Below, in pieces: positions 24,335 to 34,831 of a stretch of 64,000 bases of DNA. The notes beneath the pieces are model-generated. The model was not told where the DNA came from. It saw only the letters and a list, made by a program, of their open reading frames with translations, and did not search any database. The DNA is from UBA2287 sp964479665. Lineage in GTDB: Bacteria; Bacteroidota; Bacteroidia; Bacteroidales; Tenuifilaceae. The stretch lies in NCBI GenBank assembly GCA_964479665.1, contig CAYZNN010000010.1:1-64000 (forward strand), written 5' to 3'. The translations under genes were made by a program, and so were the position numbers. How positions within the stretch are numbered: position 1 is the stretch's first letter; each line of letters begins with the position of its first letter.

Positions 24335-24718
24335 ATGGCAGATCTTAAGAAATTTGCAGAAGAATTGGTTAACCTAACCGTAAAGGAAGTTAACGAGCTT
24401 GCTCAAATACTAAAGGATGAGTACGGAATTGAGCCTGCTGCTGCAGCTGTTGCTGTAGCTGCTCCCGCTGCTGGTGGCGATGCCGGTGGAGCAGCTGTTG
24501 CTGAAAAGAACACTTTCGACGTGGTTCTAAAATCGGCTGGTGGAGCTAAATTGCAAGTTGTAAAACTTGTTAAAGAGCTTACCGGTTTAGGCTTAAAAGA
24601 AGCTAAGGATCTTGTTGACGCAGCACCCAAAGCAGTTAAAGAAGGTGCTTCGAAAGAAGAGGCTGAATCCATTAAAGCACAACTTGAGGAGGCAGGAGCA
24701 GAAGTTGAACTTAAATAG
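24335..24718 (+). CDS. rplL: Large ribosomal subunit protein bL12
   Basis: 127 residues. The N-terminal dimerisation helices (about 1-32), an Ala/Gly hinge (about 37-55) and the C-terminal factor-binding domain (EKNTFDVVLKSAGGAKLQVV and ELTGLGLKEAKDLVDAAP) are all in place. bL12 recruits EF-Tu and EF-G to the ribosome. A hairpin with a T-run follows before rpoB, the usual point of attenuation. Confidence 0.97.
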   Translation: MADLKKFAEELVNLTVKEVNELAQILKDEYGIEPAAAAVAVAAPAAGGDAGGAAVAEKNTFDVVLKSAGGAKLQVVKLVKELTGLGLKEAKDLVDAAPKAVKEGASKEEAESIKAQLEEAGAEVELK

Positions 24719-24745
24719 GGAAAGCCTGATATTATTAGGGATTAG

Positions 24746-24783
24746 AGGTTTAGAATCTATGAGAATAGATTCTAAGCCTTTTT
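24746..24783 (+). terminator. rplL-rpoB intergenic attenuator
   Basis: AGGT-TTAGAATCTA (24746-24759), TGAGAA loop, TAGATTCTAA-GCCT (24766-24779), followed by T's to 24783. The 14-bp stem contains one G-T pair. Located between the ribosomal and polymerase genes, it probably lets only part of the transcripts continue into rpoBC, as in E. coli. Confidence 0.8.
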
Positions 24784-24819
24784 ATTGTTATATTTAATGG
24801 TTCAACTAATCCAACTCCA

Positions 24820-27800
24820 ATGTTTCTCGAAACAAATAACCCAAGAATCTCCTTCGCTAAAACTAAAAATCAACTTGAATATCCTGACTTTCTTGATATT
24901 CAATTGAAATCGTTTATTGAATTCTTTAGGTTTGGTTCTTCCATGGAAGAGCGCAAGAAGGAGGGCCTATACAAAGTTTTCAACGAAAATTTTCCCATTT
25001 CCGATACTCGGAATAATTTCGTTCTCGAGTTTATCGATTATTTTATTGATCCTCCCCGATACTCCATTGAGGAGTGCCTTGAGAGAGGTTTAACCTTTAG
25101 TGTTCCACTAAAGGCCAAACTGAAACTTTACTGTACCGATCCTGAACACGAGGATTTCGATACAGTGGTTCAGGATGTGTACCTGGGAACCATTCCTTAT
25201 ATGACACCCCGTGGTACCTTTGTTATTAATGGAGCCGAGCGCGTAGTTGTTTCTCAGCTGCATCGCTCACCTGGCGTGTTCTTTGGTCAGAGCGTACATG
25301 CCAATGGAACCAAACTCTATTCTGCCCGCATCATTCCATTTAAGGGTTCGTGGATTGAGTTTGCTACCGACATTAATAACGTGATGTATGCATACATCGA
25401 CAGAAAAAAGAAATTGCCCGTAACAACCCTTCTTAGGGCCATAGGCTTTGAAGCTGATAAAGACATTCTCGAAATTTTCAATTTAGCTGATGAAATCAAG
25501 ATATCGAAAGCTAGTTTGAAGAAGTATGAAGGTCGTAGGCTCGCTGCACGTGTTCTTAAGTCGTGGGTTGAAGATTTCGTTGATGAGGATACCGGAGAGG
25601 TAGTTTCAATTGAACGGAATGAGGTAGTTCTCGATCGCGAAACCATTATTGAAAGCGATCATATTGACCTTATTGTGGAGTCGGGAGCTAAAACCATCCT
25701 TCTGCACAAAGAATCTCAGAACATATCGGATTTTGCAATTATATACAACACGTTACAGAAAGATCCCTGTAACTCTGAAAAGGAAGCCGTTGTTCATATT
25801 TATCGGCAACTTCGAAACTCGGAGCCACCCGATGAGGCTACTGCTCGCGATGTTATCGATAAACTTTTCTTTTCCGATAAACGCTACGACCTTGGCGATG
25901 TAGGACGTTATCGAATCAATAAGAAACTTAATCTCTCAGAAGACATTGCTACCAAGGTGCTTACCAGGGAGGATATTATTGAGATTATTAAGTATCTCAT
26001 TGAGTTAATCAATTCCAAAGCCGATGTTGATGATATCGACCACTTGAGTAACCGTAGGGTTAGAACCGTGGGCGAACAACTTGCTAATCAGTTCAGTGTA
26101 GGTTTGGCTCGTATGGCCCGTACCATTCGTGAACGAATGAATGTTCGGGATAATGAGGTATTTACTCCAATTGACCTGATTAATGCCAAAACCCTCTCGT
26201 CGGTTATCAATTCGTTTTTTGGTACTAACCAGCTTTCGCAGTTTATGGACCAAACCAACCCGTTAGCCGAAATGACTCACAAGCGACGCTTGTCGGCATT
26301 AGGACCCGGAGGTCTTTCTCGCGAACGTGCAGGTTTTGAGGTGCGCGACGTACACTATACACACTACGGAAGGCTTTGTCCCATTGAAACCCCCGAAGGG
26401 CCAAATATTGGTCTTATATCTTCGCTCTGCGTTTATGCTAGGGTAAACGATTTGGGATTTATTGAAACTCCATACAGGCAGGTTACAAACGGTCAAGTTC
26501 AATTAACCAACGAGGGTATAACCTACTTAAGCGCCGAAGAGGAAGAAGATATAATTATTGCTCAGGCAAATGCCCCAATTGACGATAATGGATGGTTCGT
26601 TAATCCGAGAGTAAAAGCTCGTCACGAAGCAGATTATCCTCTGGCTGAAAAGGAAACTGTTCATAAAATGGACGTTGCCCCTAATCAAATTGCATCAATT
26701 GCTGCTTCGCTTATACCATTCCTAGAGCACGACGATGCTAACCGCGCACTTATGGGCTCGAACATGATGAGGCAGGCTGTACCCTTATTGAGTCCCGAAG
26801 CTCCCATAGTTGGAACGGGTCTCGAAGGTTCAGTGGTTCGCGATAGCCGGGTTCAAATTGTTGCAGAAGCTGATGGAATTGTAGAGAAGGTAGATGCTAC
26901 TGAAATTATTATAAAGTATAATCAAACCGAAGAGGAACGTTTCGTTAGTTTCGAACCCGATATAAAGAAGTACCGTTTACCTAAATTCAATAAAACCAAC
27001 CAAAACACCTGCATTACTCTTAAACCAATAGTTTTCAAAGGACAGGAGGTTAAAAAGGGTCAAATTCTAACCGAAGGTTATTCTACGGTTGGTGGTGAAT
27101 TGGCTTTGGGCAGGAACCTTAAGGTAGCATTCATGCCTTGGAAGGGATACAACTTCGAGGATGCAATTGTAATTAGCGAAAGGTTGGTACGCGAAGACGT
27201 TTTCACATCGCTGCATATTGATGAGTACATACTTGAGGTTCGCGATACCAAGCGAGGCTTAGAAGAACTCACTTCGGATATTCCCAATGTGAGCGAGGAA
27301 GCTACTAAAGATTTGGATGAGAACGGAATGATTCGCATTGGTGCCAATGTGGTTCCTGGCGATATTCTGATAGGTAAAATTACTCCTAAAGGGGAGTCGG
27401 ATCCTACACCCGAAGAGAAACTTTTACGAGCAATTTTTGGCGACAAAGCAGGCGATGTTAAGGATGCTTCACTAAAGGCTTCACCTTCGCTTTATGGAAC
27501 CGTAATCGACAAAAAGTTGTTTTCCCGTTCCATTAAAGATCCTAAGAAGGCAAAAATTTCTGAAAAGAACCTTCTTGCCAAAATTGACGATGAGTTCAAC
27601 GCTCAAGCTGCAAAGCTTCGCGATATGCTTATCGACAAAATCTTCGAATTAGTAAACGGTAAAACTTCGCAAGGCGTTGAAGATTTATTTGGTCAGGAAA
27701 TCGTTTCGAAAGGGGTTAAGTTTACCCATAAAATGCTTGCCGATATCGATTATCTGAATGTTGACCCCAATAAGTGGACAACCGATAAGAAGAAGAACGA

Positions 27801-28635
27801 CCTGATTAAAGCCGTTATTCACAACTACATACTGAAGTATAAGGAATACGATGCCGAATTCAAACGCAAGAAATTCAACATTACAATAGGCGATGAGTTG
27901 CCTGCAGGCATAGTTCAGTTGGCTAAGGTTTACATAGCAAAAAAACGTAAGGTAACAGTAGGCGATAAAATGGCAGGTCGTCACGGAAACAAGGGTATCG
28001 TTGCCAAAATTGTTCGCGATGAAGATATGCCATTCCTTGAGGATGGAACTCCCGTTGACATTGTACTCAACCCACTTGGTGTACCTTCGCGTATGAACCT
28101 TGGGCAGATTTACGAGACTGTTCTGGGATGGGCTGGCCAAAAATTGGGAGTTAAATTCAGTACTCCTATATTCGATGGAGCTAAACTAGAAGAGATCAGC
28201 AATTACACTGAGCAAGCGGGAATACCACGTTTCGGAAAAACCTACCTATACGATGGGGGCACGGGTGTACGTTTCGACCAACCGGCTACCGTAGGTGTGA
28301 TTTATATGCTGAAATTAGGACATATGGTCGACGACAAAATGCATGCTCGTTCTATTGGGCCATACTCACTTATTACTCAGCAACCACTTGGAGGTAAAGC
28401 TCAATTTGGAGGCCAGCGTTTTGGTGAAATGGAGGTTTGGGCGCTCGAAGCATTTGGTGCTTCCCATATTCTTCAGGAGATACTAACTATCAAATCGGAC
28501 GATGTTATTGGCCGAGCCAAAGCATACGAATCGATTGTTAAGGGAGAACCCATGCCACAGCCCGGAATACCCGAATCGCTCAACGTACTTCTGCACGAAT
28601 TACGTGGATTAGGTCTAAGCGTTAATCTCGATTAA
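24820..28635 (+). CDS. rpoB: DNA-directed RNA polymerase subunit beta
   Basis: 1271 residues, normal for Bacteroidota. The N-terminus, ISFAKTKNQLEYPDFLDIQL, is typical of the phylum. The rifampicin-binding region lies at about 466-500 (FFGTNQLSQFMDQTNPLAEM, HKRRLSALGPGG). The residues equivalent to E. coli Q513, D516, H526 and S531 are all the wild-type ones, so no known resistance change is visible. The C-terminal catalytic segments GDKMAGRHGNKGIV and GGKAQFGGQRFGEMEVWALE are present. Preceded by an attenuator and followed 39 nt later by rpoC. Confidence 0.98.
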   Translation: MFLETNNPRISFAKTKNQLEYPDFLDIQLKSFIEFFRFGSSMEERKKEGLYKVFNENFPISDTRNNFVLEFIDYFIDPPRYSIEECLERGLTFSVPLKAKLKLYCTDPEHEDFDTVVQDVYLGTIPYMTPRGTFVINGAERVVVSQLHRSPGVFFGQSVHANGTKLYSARIIPFKGSWIEFATDINNVMYAYIDRKKKLPVTTLLRAIGFEADKDILEIFNLADEIKISKASLKKYEGRRLAARVLKSWVEDFVDEDTGEVVSIERNEVVLDRETIIESDHIDLIVESGAKTILLHKESQNISDFAIIYNTLQKDPCNSEKEAVVHIYRQLRNSEPPDEATARDVIDKLFFSDKRYDLGDVGRYRINKKLNLSEDIATKVLTREDIIEIIKYLIELINSKADVDDIDHLSNRRVRTVGEQLANQFSVGLARMARTIRERMNVRDNEVFTPIDLINAKTLSSVINSFFGTNQLSQFMDQTNPLAEMTHKRRLSALGPGGLSRERAGFEVRDVHYTHYGRLCPIETPEGPNIGLISSLCVYARVNDLGFIETPYRQVTNGQVQLTNEGITYLSAEEEEDIIIAQANAPIDDNGWFVNPRVKARHEADYPLAEKETVHKMDVAPNQIASIAASLIPFLEHDDANRALMGSNMMRQAVPLLSPEAPIVGTGLEGSVVRDSRVQIVAEADGIVEKVDATEIIIKYNQTEEERFVSFEPDIKKYRLPKFNKTNQNTCITLKPIVFKGQEVKKGQILTEGYSTVGGELALGRNLKVAFMPWKGYNFEDAIVISERLVREDVFTSLHIDEYILEVRDTKRGLEELTSDIPNVSEEATKDLDENGMIRIGANVVPGDILIGKITPKGESDPTPEEKLLRAIFGDKAGDVKDASLKASPSLYGTVIDKKLFSRSIKDPKKAKISEKNLLAKIDDEFNAQAAKLRDMLIDKIFELVNGKTSQGVEDLFGQEIVSKGVKFTHKMLADIDYLNVDPNKWTTDKKKNDLIKAVIHNYILKYKEYDAEFKRKKFNITIGDELPAGIVQLAKVYIAKKRKVTVGDKMAGRHGNKGIVAKIVRDEDMPFLEDGTPVDIVLNPLGVPSRMNLGQIYETVLGWAGQKLGVKFSTPIFDGAKLEEISNYTEQAGIPRFGKTYLYDGGTGVRFDQPATVGVIYMLKLGHMVDDKMHARSIGPYSLITQQPLGGKAQFGGQRFGEMEVWALEAFGASHILQEILTIKSDDVIGRAKAYESIVKGEPMPQPGIPESLNVLLHELRGLGLSVNLD

Positions 28636-28674
28636 CAATTCTTAAGCAGTTTTAACCATAATAACCAACATATT

Positions 28675-31600
28675 ATGTCGTTCAGAAGGGAAAATAAGGT
28701 TAAAAGCAACTTCTCAAAAATAACTATTGGTTTATCGTCTCCCGAAGAAGTTCTGGAGCGTTCCAGCGGTGAAGTGCTTAAACCCGAAACCATAAATTAT
28801 AGAACCTACAAGCCAGAACGCGACGGTCTTTTCTGCGAAAGGATTTTTGGTCCTGTTAAGGATTATGAATGCCATTGCGGAAAGTATAAGCGCATTCGAT
28901 ACAAAGGAATTGTTTGCGACCGTTGCGGAGTTGAAGTTACCGAAAAGAAGGTACGTCGCGAACGTATGGGGCACATCAGTTTGGTAGTACCTGTTGCTCA
29001 TATATGGTACTTTCGTTCGCTTCCAAACAAAATTGGCTATTTGCTAGGCTTGCCTACAAAAAAGCTCGACTCAATTATCTATTACGAGCGCTATGTAGTT
29101 ATTAACCCCGGAATTAAAGCTGCCGAGGGCATAAATTACATGGATTTTTTAACCGAGGAGGAGTATTTGGATATAATCGAGTCGTTACCTAAAGAAAACC
29201 AACACCTTGACGATACCGATCCTAATAAATTTATTGCAGCTATGGGCGCAGAAGCGCTTCATATGCTCCTGTCGCGAATCGATTTGGATGGTTTGAGCTA
29301 CGATCTTCGCCATAAAGCCAATAACGAAACTTCTCAACAACGCAAAAACGAAGCGCTCAAACGCTTACAGGTTATTGAGGCCTTCCGCGAATCGGTTAAT
29401 ATTAACAAACCCGAGTGGATGATACTTAAGGTAATTCCCGTTATTCCACCCGAACTTCGTCCTCTTGTACCCCTCGATGGTGGCCGTTTTGCCACATCGG
29501 ATCTTAACGATCTTTACCGAAGGGTTATTATTAGAAATAACCGTCTTAAAAGGCTTATCGAGATTAAAGCGCCCGAAGTAATTCTACGCAACGAAAAGCG
29601 TATGCTTCAGGAAGCAGTCGATTCGCTTTTCGACAATTCTCGCAAGAGCAATGCCGTTAAAACCGATGCTAACAGACCTTTGAAATCGTTGAGCGATAGT
29701 TTAAAGGGAAAGCAAGGACGATTCCGTCAGAACTTACTTGGTAAACGTGTCGATTACTCGGCCCGTTCGGTAATTGTAGTGGGACCTGAACTTAAAATGC
29801 ACGAATGTGGATTACCCAAGGATATGGCCGCTGAACTTTACAAACCATTTATAATCAGGAAATTGATCGAACGAGGTATTGTAAAAACAGTAAAATCGGC
29901 TAAAAAAATTGTTGACCGCAAGGATCCTGTTGTTTGGGATATTCTCGAAAACGTTCTTAAGGGGCACCCAGTGCTGCTTAACCGAGCCCCAACTCTTCAC
30001 CGTTTAGGTATTCAAGCTTTTCAACCTAAGCTGATTGAAGGAAAGGCAATTCAACTTCACCCGCTTTCCTGTACTGCTTTTAACGCCGACTTTGACGGTG
30101 ACCAAATGGCTGTGCACTTACCACTAGGAAATGAGGCCATTTTAGAAGCACAATTGCTTATGTTGGGTTCACATAACATTCTGAACCCAGCGAATGGTGC
30201 ACCTATCACGGTACCGTCGCAGGACATGGTTTTAGGCCTTTACTACATAACCAAGCCTAAAACGGGTGCTAAAGGGGATGGCTTGCGCTTTTACTCTGCC
30301 GAGGAGGCAATAATTGCATTTAATGAAGGCCGAACCGACTTACACGCCATTATTAAAGTTCGCATTCCTGAATACCAAGGGGACGATATAGTTGGTTATA
30401 GCATTATTGAAACTACGGTTGGTAGAGTTATCTTCAATCAATCTGTACCCAGAGAAATGGGTTTCATAAATGAGTTACTCACCAAAAAATCGCTTCGCGA
30501 CATTATTGGTAACGTTCTTAAGAAATCGGGTATTGCACGAACTGCGCAATTCCTCGACGATATAAAGGACTTGGGTTACTTTATGGCCTTCAAGGGAGGG
30601 CTGTCGTTTAACCTCGATGATGTTATGATTCCTGCTGAAAAAGAGGAGTTGGTTAACGAAGGCTACGAGCAGGTGGACGAAATTATGGCCAACTATAATG
30701 CTGGTTTAATAACCAACAATGAGCGTTACAATCAAATTATAGATATTTGGACACATACAAATGCCAACCTAACCCTTACCCTTCTCAAAAAACTTTCCGA
30801 CGATAAGCAGGGCTTCAATTCGGTTTACATGATGCTCGACTCTGGAGCTCGTGGATCGAAAGAGCAAATTCGTCAGCTTTGTGGTATGAGGGGCCTTATG
30901 GCAAAACCCCAAAAATCGGGCGCAACGGGCAATGAAATTATCGAGAACCCAATTCTTTCAAACTTTAAAGAAGGTCTATCGGTACTCGAGTACTTCATTT
31001 CAACCCACGGTGCACGAAAAGGTTTGGCCGATACTGCTCTTAAAACTGCCGATGCTGGTTACCTTACCCGTCGTTTGGTGGACGTTTCGCAGGATGTCAT
31101 TATTACTGAACCCGACTGTGGTACGCTTCGCGGATTGGTTGCAACTGCAATTAAAAAGAACGAAGAGGTTGTTGAAACGCTTTACGAAAGGATTATTGGA
31201 AGAACAACCGTTCACGATATTTATCATCCGCTTACAGGCAAACTTATAGTTTCTGCAGGGGAGGAGTTAACCGAGGAAGTAACCCAGGAGATTACCGATT
31301 CTCCAATTGAACAGGTTGAAATCCGTTCGGTTCTCACTTGCGAATCGCGTAAAGGGGTTTGCTCAAAATGCTACGGAAGAAGTTTGGCTACTGGCCGTAT
31401 GGTACAAAAGGGAGAAGCCGTTGGAGTTATTGCTGCCCAATCGATTGGTGAACCAGGTACTCAGCTTACACTTCGTACTTTCCACGTAGGGGGTACCGCT
31501 TCGAACATTATTGCAGATTCGAAGATCGTTGCTCGTTTCGATGGTCGTGCCGAAATTGAAGAACTTAAGGCTGTTTTCAAACAAGACAATTCTGGTAGTT

Positions 31601-32955
31601 CCTATAATATTGTAATTGGTCGCTTGGCCGAAATGCGTATTATTGATAAAAACACTGGCATTACCCTGTCAACCCATTCAATTCCATACGGATCGAAACT
31701 GTATATAAATAATGGTGACGATGTTAAAAAGGGGCAGCATTTGTGCGATTGGGACCCATGGAATGCTGTAGTTATTTCTGAAATGAGTGGTAAAGTTACC
31801 TTCGAATCGGTAATTAAAGAGGTTACTTTCCGCGAAGAATCTGATGAACAAACCGGATACCGCGAAAAGGTAATCATAGAAAGTCGCGATAAAACCAAAA
31901 ACCCCATGATTAAAATTGTGGAGGGCAATGAGGTGCTTCGTTCATACAACCTTCCAGTATCTTCGCACATTGTTGTTGAAGAGGGTAAATCAGTTGAAGC
32001 GGGTGACATACTTGTTAAAATTCCCCGTGCCGTTGGAAAAGCTGGTGACATCACAGGAGGTTTACCCCGAGTAACCGAACTTTTCGAGGCTCGTAATCCA
32101 TCGAACCCAGCTATTGTTGCTGAAATTGATGGTGAAGTTTCTTTTGGTAAGGTGAAGCGTGGTAACAGGGAAATTTCAATTCGCTCTAAAACTGGCGAAG
32201 AGAAAAAGTATTTGGTACCCCTGTCGAAACAAATTCTTGTTCAGGAGAACGACTACGTTAGAGCAGGAACGCCATTGTCCGACGGTTCCATTACACCTTC
32301 CGACATTCTTGCAATTAAGGGTCCCACAAAAGTACAGGAGTATATTGTGAACGAGATTCAGGAGGTATACCGTATGCAGGGTGTGAAAATCAACGATAAG
32401 CATTTCGAGGTAATCGTTCGCCAAATGATGCGCAAGGTTGAAATTGAGGACCCAGGCGATACCCGATTCCTCGAAAAACAAATTGTTGACAAGTGGGAAT
32501 TCATGGAAGAAAACGATTGGATTTTTGATAAAAAGATTGTTATCGATGCTGGCGATTCTACTGCTGTGCGTCCGGGTCAGATTATTACTGCCCGCAAACT
32601 TCGCGACGAAAATTCAATGTTGAAACGTAAGGATATGAAACTAATTTCTGGGCGCGATGCGGTTCCAGCAACTTCAAGCCAGGTGCTTCAGGGAATTACC
32701 CGTGCTGCACTTCAAACAAAAAGTTTCATGTCGGCAGCTTCCTTCCAGGAAACCACAAAAGTTCTTAATGAAGCCGCCATTTATGGTAAGGTAGATACTT
32801 TGGAAGGCCTCAAGGAGAATGTCATTTGTGGGCATCTCATTCCCGCAGGTACTGGTTTGCGTGAATTCGATAACATTGTTGTTTACTCGAAGGATGATTA
32901 TGAACTCTTAACCCAAGCCAATAAAAATGTTGGGGTTGAAGTAAATGAAGAGTAA
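28675..32955 (+). CDS. rpoC: DNA-directed RNA polymerase subunit beta'
   Basis: 1426 residues, full length. The N-terminal zinc site reads CHCGKY...CDRCGVE. The active-site magnesium loop NADFDGDQMAVH has its three aspartates. The second zinc site has CESRKGVCSKCYG. The bridge/trigger region contains QSIGEPGTQLTLRTFHVGG. The C-terminal end (ISGRDAVPATSSQVLQGITR, SFMSAASFQETTKVL) is complete. It ends with a strong terminator, closing the long operon that starts at the tRNA genes or nusG. Confidence 0.98.
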   Translation: MSFRRENKVKSNFSKITIGLSSPEEVLERSSGEVLKPETINYRTYKPERDGLFCERIFGPVKDYECHCGKYKRIRYKGIVCDRCGVEVTEKKVRRERMGHISLVVPVAHIWYFRSLPNKIGYLLGLPTKKLDSIIYYERYVVINPGIKAAEGINYMDFLTEEEYLDIIESLPKENQHLDDTDPNKFIAAMGAEALHMLLSRIDLDGLSYDLRHKANNETSQQRKNEALKRLQVIEAFRESVNINKPEWMILKVIPVIPPELRPLVPLDGGRFATSDLNDLYRRVIIRNNRLKRLIEIKAPEVILRNEKRMLQEAVDSLFDNSRKSNAVKTDANRPLKSLSDSLKGKQGRFRQNLLGKRVDYSARSVIVVGPELKMHECGLPKDMAAELYKPFIIRKLIERGIVKTVKSAKKIVDRKDPVVWDILENVLKGHPVLLNRAPTLHRLGIQAFQPKLIEGKAIQLHPLSCTAFNADFDGDQMAVHLPLGNEAILEAQLLMLGSHNILNPANGAPITVPSQDMVLGLYYITKPKTGAKGDGLRFYSAEEAIIAFNEGRTDLHAIIKVRIPEYQGDDIVGYSIIETTVGRVIFNQSVPREMGFINELLTKKSLRDIIGNVLKKSGIARTAQFLDDIKDLGYFMAFKGGLSFNLDDVMIPAEKEELVNEGYEQVDEIMANYNAGLITNNERYNQIIDIWTHTNANLTLTLLKKLSDDKQGFNSVYMMLDSGARGSKEQIRQLCGMRGLMAKPQKSGATGNEIIENPILSNFKEGLSVLEYFISTHGARKGLADTALKTADAGYLTRRLVDVSQDVIITEPDCGTLRGLVATAIKKNEEVVETLYERIIGRTTVHDIYHPLTGKLIVSAGEELTEEVTQEITDSPIEQVEIRSVLTCESRKGVCSKCYGRSLATGRMVQKGEAVGVIAAQSIGEPGTQLTLRTFHVGGTASNIIADSKIVARFDGRAEIEELKAVFKQDNSGSSYNIVIGRLAEMRIIDKNTGITLSTHSIPYGSKLYINNGDDVKKGQHLCDWDPWNAVVISEMSGKVTFESVIKEVTFREESDEQTGYREKVIIESRDKTKNPMIKIVEGNEVLRSYNLPVSSHIVVEEGKSVEAGDILVKIPRAVGKAGDITGGLPRVTELFEARNPSNPAIVAEIDGEVSFGKVKRGNREISIRSKTGEEKKYLVPLSKQILVQENDYVRAGTPLSDGSITPSDILAIKGPTKVQEYIVNEIQEVYRMQGVKINDKHFEVIVRQMMRKVEIEDPGDTRFLEKQIVDKWEFMEENDWIFDKKIVIDAGDSTAVRPGQIITARKLRDENSMLKRKDMKLISGRDAVPATSSQVLQGITRAALQTKSFMSAASFQETTKVLNEAAIYGKVDTLEGLKENVICGHLIPAGTGLREFDNIVVYSKDDYELLTQANKNVGVEVNEE

Positions 32956-32973
32956 TAAGTAAAAATTATAATA

Positions 32974-32999
32974 AAGGGGGCAAATGCCCCCTTGTTTTT
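32974..32999 (+). terminator. Intrinsic terminator after rpoC
   Basis: AAGGGGGC (32974-32981), AAAT loop, GCCCCCTT (32986-32993), then GTTTTT. The DUF3467 gene starts 23 nt later, so some read-through is possible. Confidence 0.9.
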
Positions 33000-33021
33000 C
33001 TAACCCATAAATCCTGAAAAA

Positions 33022-33342
33022 ATGTCTGACAAGAAAAACAATCCCATCAACATTGAACTTTCCGACGACGTTGCTCAAGGAATATACTCAAACTTGGCTA
33101 TTATAACGCACTCAGCCTCCGAATTTATTATTGACTTCGTTAGAGTAATGCCAGGTGTTCCAAAAGCGCAAGTTAAGTCGAGGATTGTATTAACCCCCGA
33201 CCACGCTAAGCGTTTATTACTGGCTTTGCAGGATAATATTGCTAAATTTGAGACCGTTCATGGAAACATTAAATTAGCTGAGGGCGGGAATATGGGAATG
33301 CCACCCTTCCCAATGAACTTTGGCGGTACAGGTCAAGCATAA
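33022..33342 (+). CDS. DUF3467 domain protein
   Basis: 106 residues, cytoplasmic, with no membrane segment. The sequence INIELSDDVAQGIYSNLAII followed by HSASEFIIDFVRVMPG and LTPDHAKRLLLALQDNI matches DUF3467. The family commonly follows rpoC in Bacteroidota, and the function is unknown. The C-terminus is Gly/Met/Pro-rich. It lies between the rpoC terminator and its own terminator, so it is either a read-through product or has a weak promoter. Confidence 0.88.
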   Translation: MSDKKNNPINIELSDDVAQGIYSNLAIITHSASEFIIDFVRVMPGVPKAQVKSRIVLTPDHAKRLLLALQDNIAKFETVHGNIKLAEGGNMGMPPFPMNFGGTGQA

Positions 33343-33349
33343 GAATTTG

Positions 33350-33375
33350 AAAGCGGTTTTTAAGCCGCTTTTTTT
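33350..33375 (+). terminator. Intrinsic terminator after the DUF3467 gene
   Basis: AAAGCGG (33350-33356), a short T/A loop, CCGCTTT (33365-33371), then T's to 33375. Confidence 0.88.
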
Positions 33376-33444
33376 ATTTAGAAATGGGTTTAGTTTTAGA
33401 ATTTTTTCGATTAACTTTAATCTGAAACCAAAACCCTACTTAAT

Positions 33445-34401
33445 ATGAAAAAAATTAAAGCAATTTCTATACTGTTATATGCCATTTTTATTGTTTCCTA
33501 CCCAGCTTTTAGTCAAGTTACGGAAGCAGAGGGCAAGTTGAAGACACATGTTGCAGATTCGGTATCGGGGTGGAAAACCGGAGGTGTTGTTGGATTTAAT
33601 TTAGCACAAACTGCACTTTATAACTGGGCTGCAGGTGGTGAAAAATCTTTTGCAGTGAATGGGATCTTTAGCCTTTTTGCCAATTATAAAAAAGACAAAA
33701 TTGCTTGGGACAACTCTCTCGATTTAGGCTATGGCATTTTAAGTAAAGGCGAAAAAACCGATTTTAGAAAAACCGATGATAAGGTCGATTTCATATCCAA
33801 GTTTGGTCGCGAAGCATACAAAAACCTATACTACGCTGTACTATTCAACTTCAAATCGCAAATGACCGCTGGTTACAACTACCTTGCAGATGGTGGAAAA
33901 GTAAAAATTTCCGACGCATTTGCACCTGCTTATGTTATTACCGCAGTTGGTATCGATTATAAGCCCTCTGCATACCTAAGTGTTTTTGCTGCTCCACTTA
34001 CAGGCAAGATTACTATTGTTACGGATACAGCACTATCCGACGCTGGAGCATTTGGAGTTGAACCAGGAAAGAATACAAAAAGCGAATTTGGAGGCTATAT
34101 TAGAATGATTTTTACTAAAAACGATTTCAAAACTGAGTTACTGAAAAATATTTCGTTTACAACCAAACTCGACCTTTTTTCAAACTACCTCGAGAACCCA
34201 CAAAATATAGTAATTAACTGGGAAACTCTTATAGCACTTAAAGTTAATAAGTACATTAACGTAAACCTAAATACTCATTTAATATACGACGACAAGGTTA
34301 AGATTGGAAAGGATACCAATAATGATGGAACACTTGACAGATTCTCACCCCAAATTCAGTTCAAAGAGATTTTTGGAGCAGGAATATCAGTTAAATTCTA
34401 A
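33445..34401 (+). CDS. DUF3078 outer membrane beta-barrel protein
   Basis: 318 residues with a signal peptide (about 1-24, ending PAFSQ). The mature part starts with a GWKTGGVVGFNLAQTALYNW segment typical of DUF3078, a Bacteroidota family of predicted outer membrane barrels. It then alternates in short strands and ends in Phe (GISVKF), as outer membrane barrels do. A TTTA-N19-TAACTTTA sequence at 33389-33419 resembles the promoter consensus with one mismatch in each box. The function is unknown. Confidence 0.82.
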   Translation: MKKIKAISILLYAIFIVSYPAFSQVTEAEGKLKTHVADSVSGWKTGGVVGFNLAQTALYNWAAGGEKSFAVNGIFSLFANYKKDKIAWDNSLDLGYGILSKGEKTDFRKTDDKVDFISKFGREAYKNLYYAVLFNFKSQMTAGYNYLADGGKVKISDAFAPAYVITAVGIDYKPSAYLSVFAAPLTGKITIVTDTALSDAGAFGVEPGKNTKSEFGGYIRMIFTKNDFKTELLKNISFTTKLDLFSNYLENPQNIVINWETLIALKVNKYINVNLNTHLIYDDKVKIGKDTNNDGTLDRFSPQIQFKEIFGAGISVKF

Positions 34402-34419
34402 ACATTAAATTTTGCAACC

Positions 34420-34818
34420 ATGAAATTTATTAGCGAGTTTAAAGCTTTTGCCATGAAAGGTAATGTTACCGATATGGCAGTGGGTATAATCATTGGTGCC
34501 GCTTTTGGGAAAATTGTAACCTCGGTAGTAACCGACATTATTATGCCTCCGTTAGGTCTTTTAATTGGTGGCGTTAACTTTACCGACCTAAAGTTTGTTA
34601 TGAAGGCTGCAACTGAAACCGGACCAGCTGTAACCCTTAATTACGGCAACTTTCTTCAGGTTACCTTCGATTTTGTTATTGTAGCCTTTGCCATTTTTAT
34701 GGTAATTAAGGCAATGAATGCAGCCAAGAGAAAACAGGAAACAGAACCAGCCACTACACCAAAACCCACCAAGCAAGAAGAACTTCTTACCGAAATAAGA
34801 GATTTATTAAAAAAGTAA
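34420..34818 (+). CDS. mscL: Large-conductance mechanosensitive channel MscL
   Basis: 132 residues, normal length. Forms a pentameric pore that opens on membrane tension and protects against osmotic downshock. The N-terminal amphipathic helix and pore helix are typical: FKAFAMKGNVTDMAVGIIIG and AAFGKIVTSVVTDIIMPPLG. The second membrane helix is at about 78-100 (VTFDFVIVAFAIFMVIKA), followed by a charged C-terminal helix ending LLTEIRDLLKK. It starts 18 nt after the DUF3078 gene, so the two are probably co-transcribed. Confidence 0.96.
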   Translation: MKFISEFKAFAMKGNVTDMAVGIIIGAAFGKIVTSVVTDIIMPPLGLLIGGVNFTDLKFVMKAATETGPAVTLNYGNFLQVTFDFVIVAFAIFMVIKAMNAAKRKQETEPATTPKPTKQEELLTEIRDLLKK

Positions 34819-34831
34819 TTTTTTTGTTTTT

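Noticed and set aside
31000..31584. Open frames on both strands inside rpoC and similar frames in rpoB, tuf, hyd and etf genes
   Set aside because: They overlap strongly conserved coding sequence in other frames and match no known family.
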